From: DASWID01 sp049682815
GTDB lineage: Bacteria > Desulfobacterota_D > UBA1144 > Nemesobacterales > CSP1-2
Direction of reading: 5' to 3'
Length of the DNA: 5,289 nt
NCBI GenBank assembly: GCA_049682815.1
Contig: JBAUII010000113.1
Coordinates: forward strand, 1-5,289
The notes under the pieces: model-generated
What the model saw: only the letters and a program-made list of their open reading frames with translations
The model's database searches: none
What the model was told of the DNA's origin: nothing
Shown: piece after piece, positions 1 through 3,719 of the stretch
Numbering within the stretch: position 1 is the first letter of the stretch
Layout: each line of letters begins with the position of its first letter
Made by a program: the position numbers and the translations under genes

Positions 1-576
1 CCCTTCAACCACTTCAAGGTCTGTTTGCAGACTCTTCCCCTCTTCAACCGTTATCACACCATCCTTTCCCACCTTCTCCATCGCATCGGCTATGATGTTA
101 CCTATTGTTTCATCCCCGTTGGCCGAAACTGTCGCTACCTGTGCTATCTCGGTCCTCCCCTTCACCTGCTTGCTCAACTTCCTGATACTATCTACCACCA
201 CCTCCACCGCCTTGTCTATTCCCCTCTTTAGCTTCATGGGGTCGTGTCCCGCTGCCACAAGCTTTATCCCCTCTCGGAATATTCCCTGTGCGAGCACTGT
301 TGCTGTGGTTGTTCCGTCCCCTGCGACATCGCTTGTCTTAGAGGCTACTTCCTTTACCATCTGTGCACCCATGTTTTCGAACTTATCATCAAGCTCTATT
401 TCCTTTGCCACGGTTACACCGTCTTTGGTTACCACCGGGGCGCCGAATGTCTTCTCGATCAGAACATTCCTTCCCCTCGGTCCCAGTGTGGCCTTTACAG
501 CGCTAGCAAGTGTATTTATTCCCGTTAAGACAGCTGACTGAGCCTCTCGGCCAAATTTTATCTCCTTTGCAGCCAT
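1..576 (-). CDS. groEL: Chaperonin GroEL (Hsp60), N-terminal 192 residues, cut by left window edge
   Basis: Large subunit of the cytoplasmic ATP-driven folding chaperonin; fourteen copies form two stacked rings capped by GroES. The visible part begins MAAKEIKFGREAQ and aligns without gaps, from memory, to E. coli numbering: the nucleotide-binding TLGPRGRNV at residues 30-38, the TKDG loop with D52, and GDGTTT with D87 and T89-T91, the residues that bind ATP and magnesium. Residues 1 to about 133 are the equatorial domain, 134 to about 190 the intermediate domain, and the apical substrate-binding domain is outside the window. The start at 576 is supported by an AAGGAGG Shine-Dalgarno (586-592) nine bases upstream and by the canonical MAAK N-terminus. 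It lies 36 bp downstream of groES on the same strand, the standard groESL order, so it should be cotranscribed and share the CIRCE control. No frameshift or missing key residue is seen. The family call is essentially certain; whether the full gene is intact cannot be seen. Confidence 0.98.
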   Translation of the reverse strand, partial: MAAKEIKFGREAQSAVLTGINTLASAVKATLGPRGRNVLIEKTFGAPVVTKDGVTVAKEIELDDKFENMGAQMVKEVASKTSDVAGDGTTTATVLAQGIFREGIKLVAAGHDPMKLKRGIDKAVEVVVDSIRKLSKQVKGRTEIAQVATVSANGDETIGNIIADAMEKVGKDGVITVEEGKSLQTDLEVVEG

Positions 577-612
577 TAGAACTTACCTCCTTAAATTCGT
601 GTTTTAAAATTT

Positions 613-903
613 TTAAGTTTCGACGATTGCTAAGATATCTTCTTCCCGAAGAATTAGGTAATCCTCACCCTCAATATTTATGTCGGTACCGCCATATTTA
701 CTGAAAAGCACCTTATCCCCAACCTTGACGTCTAGTGGTCTCATTGAACCGTCTTCGAGTAGCTTTCCCTTCCCCAGTGCCATTATTTCTCCTTCCTGGG
801 GTTTTTCTTTTGCGGAATCCGGAATTATAATGCCACCCTTGGTCTTTTCTACGGTCTCCAGTCTCTTAACAAGAATTCTGTCGTAGAGCGGTTTTACTTT
901 CAT
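613..903 (-). CDS. groES: Co-chaperonin GroES (Hsp10)
   Basis: Complete 96-residue co-chaperonin, the usual family length. Seven copies form the lid of the GroEL chamber in the cytoplasm. The sequence shows the conserved N-terminal strand VKPLYDRILVKR (residues 3-14), the mobile loop that docks on GroEL around residues 17-35 with the GGIIIPDSAKEKPQEG signature, the KVGDKVLFSKYGGT segment near residues 60-73, and the C-terminal EGEDYLILREEDILAIVE. An AAGGAGG Shine-Dalgarno (911-917) sits seven bases before the ATG and fixes the start. It is the first gene of a two-gene minus-strand operon with groEL. A near-consensus CIRCE operator lies 40 bp upstream of the start codon and a sigma70-like promoter just beyond it, so HrcA-type heat-shock repression is expected. 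The hrcA gene itself is not in the window. Nothing about the protein is odd. Confidence 0.98.
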   Translation of the reverse strand: MKVKPLYDRILVKRLETVEKTKGGIIIPDSAKEKPQEGEIMALGKGKLLEDGSMRPLDVKVGDKVLFSKYGGTDINIEGEDYLILREEDILAIVET

Positions 904-943
904 ATAACCTCCTCCTTAGATTTATGGATCTTGAACCAGGAAT

Positions 944-970
944 TTAGCACTTTAGACCGATTAGTGCTAA
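944..970 (-). promoter_or_regulatory. CIRCE operator (HrcA binding site) of groESL
   Basis: The site reads TTAGCACTT, nine bases, TAGTGCTAA. The established CIRCE consensus is TTAGCACTC-N9-GAGTGCTAA, so each arm matches 8 of 9 and the spacer is exactly nine. The eight outer base pairs of the inverted repeat are perfect; only the innermost pair is lost, as a T/T mismatch in place of C/G. It lies between the predicted -10 element and groES, in the early transcribed leader, as CIRCE elements usually do. HrcA bound here would block transcription until heat stress titrates or unfolds it. Very confident as to identity; the effect of the two inner substitutions on affinity is unknown. Confidence 0.95.
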
Positions 971-981
971 AAATAAACATA

Positions 982-1009
982 AAGATAATCATCTAAGAAT
1001 CTTTGTCAA
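982..1009 (-). promoter_or_regulatory. Predicted sigma70-type promoter of groESL
   Basis: Read on the minus strand, a perfect TTGACA -35 hexamer (1009-1004) is followed after 16 bp by TATCTT (987-982), 4 of 6 to the -10 consensus. Transcription would begin near 975, placing the CIRCE operator at about +5 to +31, the typical arrangement for HrcA-controlled groESL operons. The -35 is convincing and the -10 mediocre; no sigma32-like element was recognised. Start-site position is inferred. Confidence 0.65.
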
Positions 1010-1420
1010 GTGTATGCGGTGCCTTAGCGGATGCTTTAAACATGCATCTTGATTCTTCTCAGTTTGAGGATGAACATTGTGAAATAGGACAGTCTTTTCG
1101 GCTGTCATTCCTAACATTGGTTAAGGGACAGCTCGAGTCTCTAAAATAGGGGGTATTTTCTGTTTTTTTTCCACACTAGACATACCGTAATTGGTCTTGG
1201 CGATCTTGGATGCTCGTATGTTTTCAAAATTGATCTTGACTTTATTTCAATCAATAAAAAAATAGTCATTGATTTTTAAATAATAATGTGTAAAGCTTGA
1301 GAATGAAACTTAAAGTAATTGACTAAACTTTTAGATACAGTATCATCAGTTTTGATGGTTATATTTTATGATAGCGCGAAATCTTATTTGGATTAGCATT
1401 TTTAAAAAATTGTAGTTCCT
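1010..1420. other. AT-rich intergenic DNA with small hairpins; no convincing gene
   Basis: This stretch separates the groESL promoter from the galT upstream region. No tRNA, rRNA or insertion sequence was recognised. On the plus strand three short stems follow one another: GACAGTC/GGCTGTC around a TTTTC loop (1088-1106, one G-T pair), AGGGAC/GTCTCT (1124-1142, one G-T pair), and AAAATA/TATTTT around GGGGG (1143-1159), followed by a T8 run at 1163-1170. A 35-codon ORF (1042-1149, starting MHLDSSQFEDEH) ends inside the last stem but has no Shine-Dalgarno. Further on there is a 7-bp inverted repeat AATCAAT/ATTGATT (1249-1274). The rest is AT-rich without recognisable structure. It could hide a small RNA or peptide gene; the evidence is weak. 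Confidence 0.5.
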
Positions 1421-1446
1421 AATGAATGGATCATCAGAATGAATGG
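1421..1446 (+). repeat. 9-bp direct repeat upstream of the galT promoter
   Basis: AATGAATGG occurs exactly at 1421-1429 and again at 1438-1446, a period of 17 bp. The second copy ends ten bases before the TATAAT at 1457. The pair lies where a -35 element would be expected, and the bases there do not resemble TTGACA. A tandem site for an activator is one reading; chance in AT-rich DNA is another. No known regulator was recognised from the motif. Confidence 0.45.
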
Positions 1447-1456
1447 TTTTGTACTG

Positions 1457-1462
1457 TATAAT
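1457..1462 (+). promoter_or_regulatory. Predicted -10 element of the galT promoter
   Basis: A perfect TATAAT lies 44 bases before the galT start codon, giving an expected transcription start near 1469 and a leader of about 38 bases. The hexamer 17 bp upstream (TCAGAA at 1434-1439) matches the -35 consensus poorly, so the promoter may be weak or need an activator. AT-rich intergenic DNA produces TATAAT by chance fairly often, which limits confidence. Confidence 0.5.
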
Positions 1463-1473
1463 AATAGTTGAGA

Positions 1474-1487
1474 ATTTAATCAGTAAA
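1474..1487 (+). repeat. 14-bp repeat, copy 1 (galT leader)
   Basis: ATTTAATCAGTAAA here is identical to 3603-3616 in the gspC-gspD gap. This copy sits just downstream of the predicted galT transcription start (about +6 to +19) and 20 bases before the start codon. It contains the short dyad TTTA-N5-TAAA. The sequence is AT-rich, so chance identity is possible. Confidence 0.4.
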
Positions 1488-1506
1488 AACGGGAATGACC
1501 ATATAG

Positions 1507-2589
1507 ATGCGAGAGCTAAGGTTCGATCCAATTAGAGATAGATGGGTAATAATTTCGACCGAAAGGGCTAGGAGGCCAAGCGATTATTTGATGATTGAGA
1601 ACGGTCTTGATAGAGATAAAGACGCGATCGTTTCCTGTCCGTTTTGCGAGGGTTCCGAAGGTAAAACACCTCCTGAGATTTTTGCGATACGAGAGCCGGG
1701 ATCGGAACCAAACTCATCTGGGTGGAAAGTGAGGGTTGTTCCAAATAAGTACCCTGCACTCCATGTTGAGGATAATGCGCATAGGTATGCAACTGGTATA
1801 TTTGACGTTGTTAGTGGGGCTGGTGCGCATGAGGTTATCATTGAGTCTCCGAATCACGATAACGGATTGGCGGATCTTGATATTGATGGGGTAAAGGATG
1901 TACTGTTAGCGTTTAGGGAGAGAATAAAAGATTTATTTAGAGATCCTAGACTCCGTTATGTGTTGATATTCAAAAATCACAAGGCACAAGCGGGGAGCTC
2001 TATAATGCATACACACTCACAATTAATTGCTACTCCTATGGTTCCCCCTATAGTGAAACAAGAGCTAGCAGTGAGCAGGGAGCATTATAGGGAAAAGGAA
2101 CGATGTCTGATTTGCGATTTAATAAACCAAGAACTTGATTATAATAGAAGAATCGTTTTTGAATCAGCTAACTATATTATCTGGGCTCCATTTGCTTCAA
2201 GTTTCCCATTTGAGACTTGGATAGTACCAAAAAAGCATCTTCATAATTTTTCCATTATGGATGATCATGAGCTGATGAACCTGGCATACGTTCTGAAGCT
2301 GAACCTACTATCTGTTAAAAATCTTTTGAATGATCCCCCCTATAATTTTGTGATACATACCTCGCCGAGCAGGTTCGTGCGTCCGGGTCATCCAGAGCAC
2401 TGGGATTCGATCGAGTTCGATTTTCATTGGCATTTAGAGATTATTCCACGTCTCACCAGCATTGCTGGATTTGAGTGGGGTGCTGGATTATTCATCAATC
2501 CGACTTCGCCAGAGGCAGCCGCAGATTATTTGCGAGAGGAAATAGAAGTTTGCGCATATAAACATTTGGATAAAAAGAAGATCTCTTGA
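1507..2589 (+). CDS. galT: GalT-like hexose-1-phosphate nucleotidylyltransferase (HIT superfamily)
   Basis: A complete 360-residue cytoplasmic enzyme of the galactose-1-phosphate uridylyltransferase family, which transfers a nucleotide monophosphate between a sugar nucleotide and a hexose 1-phosphate through a covalent nucleotidyl-histidine. The N-terminal half shows RFDPIRDRWVIIS (5-17), the zinc-binding CPFC (C44, C47), VPNKYPAL (78-85), SPNH with H117, and the active site HTHSQ at 168-172. By analogy with E. coli GalT, H168 is a zinc ligand, H170 the nucleophile and Q172 the stabilising glutamine. The C-terminal half has a second CLIC pair (C200, C203), KKHLHNF (242-248) and FHWHLEIIPR (306-315). 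HTHSQ instead of HPHGQ, plus the second cysteine pair, recall the plant GalT-like ADP-glucose phosphorylase branch, so the true nucleotide may be ADP-glucose rather than UDP-glucose. The start at 1507 has only a weak GGGA upstream; an in-frame ATG at 1495 hits a stop after three codons. No galK or galE neighbours are seen. Confidence 0.9.
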   Translation: MRELRFDPIRDRWVIISTERARRPSDYLMIENGLDRDKDAIVSCPFCEGSEGKTPPEIFAIREPGSEPNSSGWKVRVVPNKYPALHVEDNAHRYATGIFDVVSGAGAHEVIIESPNHDNGLADLDIDGVKDVLLAFRERIKDLFRDPRLRYVLIFKNHKAQAGSSIMHTHSQLIATPMVPPIVKQELAVSREHYREKERCLICDLINQELDYNRRIVFESANYIIWAPFASSFPFETWIVPKKHLHNFSIMDDHELMNLAYVLKLNLLSVKNLLNDPPYNFVIHTSPSRFVRPGHPEHWDSIEFDFHWHLEIIPRLTSIAGFEWGAGLFINPTSPEAAADYLREEIEVCAYKHLDKKKIS

Positions 2590-2614
2590 CATATAAAGTA
2601 ATTAGCTTTATTTT
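2586..2614 (+). promoter_or_regulatory. Predicted promoter of gspC, overlapping the galT stop codon
   Basis: A perfect TTGACA -35 hexamer (2586-2591) overlaps the galT TGA stop, and 17 bp later TATTTT (2609-2614) matches 4 of 6 of the -10 consensus. Transcription would start near 2621, only about 22 bases before the gspC ATG. This suggests the secretion genes can be transcribed independently of galT. A weak hairpin occupies the same bases, so the two readings compete. Confidence 0.45.
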
Positions 2615-2615
2615 T
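2593..2615 (+). terminator. Weak terminator-like hairpin after galT
   Basis: ATAAAG (2593-2598) pairs with CTTTAT (2606-2611) around a seven-base loop, and the right arm runs into four further T residues (2612-2615). It starts four bases after the galT stop, the right place for an intrinsic terminator. The stem has only one G-C pair, so it would be unstable, and the same bases form the spacer and -10 of a possible gspC promoter. Low confidence. Confidence 0.25.
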
Positions 2616-2642
2616 GATAGGAAAGTTAATAGCACTACTTAA

Positions 2643-3590
2643 ATGATTATATCACTATTTAAGAAACATACCTGGGCTATCAATCTGTTACTTGTTGCAG
2701 TGGTTGCCTATATTCTCGCACAGGTTGTAATCGACAATATAAAGGGGAAAATGCCTACGCTCCCTCACGAGGCTGCGGCTTCATCTAAGAGTCTACGGGT
2801 AGAAAATTATGTGAGTACAGAAAAAGACCTGGGTTCGCGAAAATCTTACGACATAATACTCAATCGTAACATATTTGGGCTTAAAAATACTTCATCGGCT
2901 AATTCATCAGGAATCGAGAACGTTCCGCAAACTACCCTAAACCTTGAGCTTCTAGGCACGGTTATCGACCCGGGTAAAAGTTCGGTAGCTGTGATTAAAG
3001 ACGTTGATTCAGGCAGGGTAAATGGTTACAAGTTGGATGAATTAATCGATATAGTACAGTCGGAAAAGGTAAAGGTAATTCGGATTGAAAATTGCGTTGC
3101 AGTATTGGAGCGCATCGGCGAAGGGCCTGAAACTATAAGATGTAAGAAGGACATGAGTGAGGGCTCGTCTTCTAGTCAGGTAGCTTCTGGGCCCACGCTT
3201 AATAGCGGTTCCAAAGAAGCTCGAGCAACCAAACGTAATGGCGAAGGTCTAGGTGAAAACGCTGATGGGATAAACCAGATTGACGAGGGAGTTTATGAGA
3301 TTGACAGAAAGATGATGGACGAGCTTTTAAGCAATCCAAACGATATCTTGACAAAAGCCAGGGTTGTTCCTCATGATGACGGGCTCAGGTTTTTTGCGAT
3401 AAGACCGAATAGCATTTTTTCTAAGATCGGGATCAGGAACGGCGATACAGTTCATAAGATAAATGACGTGGATCTGGACAATGTTGAAAACGCATTTACC
3501 TTGTTTGAGGAACTAAGAGGGCAAAGCAGATTTAGTATTGATTTAACAAGGCGTGGGAAGAAGCTTACATATGAATATACGGTCAAATGA
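2643..3590 (+). CDS. gspC: Type II secretion system inner-membrane protein GspC
   Basis: A complete 315-residue bitopic protein of the type II secretion assembly platform. A short cytoplasmic N-terminus is followed by one membrane helix (about residues 12-30, WAINLLLVAVVAYILAQVVI region), a linker, the periplasmic HR domain (about 66-165; SYDIILNRNIFGL, then LNLELLGTVID and SSVAVIKD), a low-complexity Ser/Gly/Lys linker (about 170-213), and a C-terminal PDZ domain (about 223-313; GLRFFAIRPNSIFSKIGIRNGD carries the family's characteristic loop). HR domains bind the N0 domain of the secretin GspD, and gspD follows here. The PDZ ending makes it the PulC/OutC type rather than the coiled-coil XcpP type. 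Two cysteines, C151 and C167, could form a disulfide in or near the HR domain. The only nearby start is the ATG at 2643, chosen because it places the membrane helix normally. Its Shine-Dalgarno is poor: AGGAA at 2619-2623 lies 19 bases away. Identification is from fold signatures and context, and is strong. Confidence 0.93.
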   Translation: MIISLFKKHTWAINLLLVAVVAYILAQVVIDNIKGKMPTLPHEAAASSKSLRVENYVSTEKDLGSRKSYDIILNRNIFGLKNTSSANSSGIENVPQTTLNLELLGTVIDPGKSSVAVIKDVDSGRVNGYKLDELIDIVQSEKVKVIRIENCVAVLERIGEGPETIRCKKDMSEGSSSSQVASGPTLNSGSKEARATKRNGEGLGENADGINQIDEGVYEIDRKMMDELLSNPNDILTKARVVPHDDGLRFFAIRPNSIFSKIGIRNGDTVHKINDVDLDNVENAFTLFEELRGQSRFSIDLTRRGKKLTYEYTVK

Positions 3591-3591
3591 G

Positions 3592-3624
3592 AAATTTCGA
3601 TCATTTAATCAGTAAATGAAATTT
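3592..3624. repeat. Bulged inverted repeat between gspC and gspD
   Basis: Directly after the gspC stop, AAATTT (3592-3597), a four-base bulge CGAT, and CATTTA (3602-3607) pair with TAAATG (3613-3618) and AAATTT (3619-3624) around the loop ATCAG. All twelve pairs match, but only one is G-C and no T-run follows, so this is not a classic intrinsic terminator. It may be an operator, an mRNA-processing or stabilising hairpin, or a weak attenuator that lowers read-through into gspD. The loop and inner arms contain a 14-bp sequence also found before galT. Confidence 0.5.
3603..3616 (+). repeat. 14-bp repeat, copy 2 (gspC-gspD gap)
   Basis: Exact second copy of ATTTAATCAGTAAA, here forming the loop and inner arms of the bulged inverted repeat after gspC, 33 bases upstream of the predicted extended -10 element of gspD. 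If both copies bind one regulator, galT and gspD would share control; nothing else in the window tests this. Confidence 0.4.
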
Positions 3625-3645
3625 ATACCCTAAAGATGTGATTTC

Positions 3646-3654
3646 TGCTATAGT
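3646..3654 (+). promoter_or_regulatory. Predicted extended -10 promoter of gspD
   Basis: TG at 3646-3647, one base, then TATAGT (3649-3654) forms an extended -10 element with 5 of 6 matches to TATAAT. Extended -10 promoters can work without a good -35, and the hexamer at the expected place (TACCCT, 3626-3631) is indeed poor. Transcription would begin near 3661, giving gspD a leader of about 59 bases. The unusually long 129-bp gap after gspC fits independent initiation. Confidence 0.45.
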
Positions 3655-3719
3655 GAACGAATAATTAAGAATTTAGAAATCGGCGGTCAGAATAGTTTTG
3701 AATATAAGGCGGGCATGCC

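Noticed and set aside
92..541. 149-codon plus-strand ORF, with shorter ones in other frames
   Set aside because: It lies antisense to well-conserved groEL codons; the translation is low-complexity Ser/Thr/Pro-rich without recognisable domains, as expected of a shadow frame.
680..886. 68-codon plus-strand ORF across groES
   Set aside because: Exactly antisense to groES, with no start signal and no recognisable protein.
1218..1265. 15-codon plus-strand ORF (MFSKLILTLFQSIKK)
   Set aside because: It looks amphipathic, but it is very short, lacks a Shine-Dalgarno and lies in AT-rich DNA where such frames arise by chance.
1249..1274. Inverted repeat AATCAAT/ATTGATT followed by T residues, considered as a terminator
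   Set aside because: The stem has one G-C pair and a 12-base A-rich loop, and no gene ends nearby on the plus strand.
1346..1531. 61-codon minus-strand ORF between groES and galT
   Set aside because: It overlaps the galT start and runs through AT-rich intergenic DNA; no Shine-Dalgarno or recognisable family, and its Ile/Phe-rich composition follows from the base composition.
1568..1841. Two minus-strand ORFs inside galT
   Set aside because: Antisense to conserved galT residues including the CPFC zinc motif; shadow frames.
2594..2603. 10-bp match TAAAGTAATT, also at 1311-1320
   Set aside because: Short and almost purely A/T; expected by chance in this composition and not at matching positions relative to the genes.
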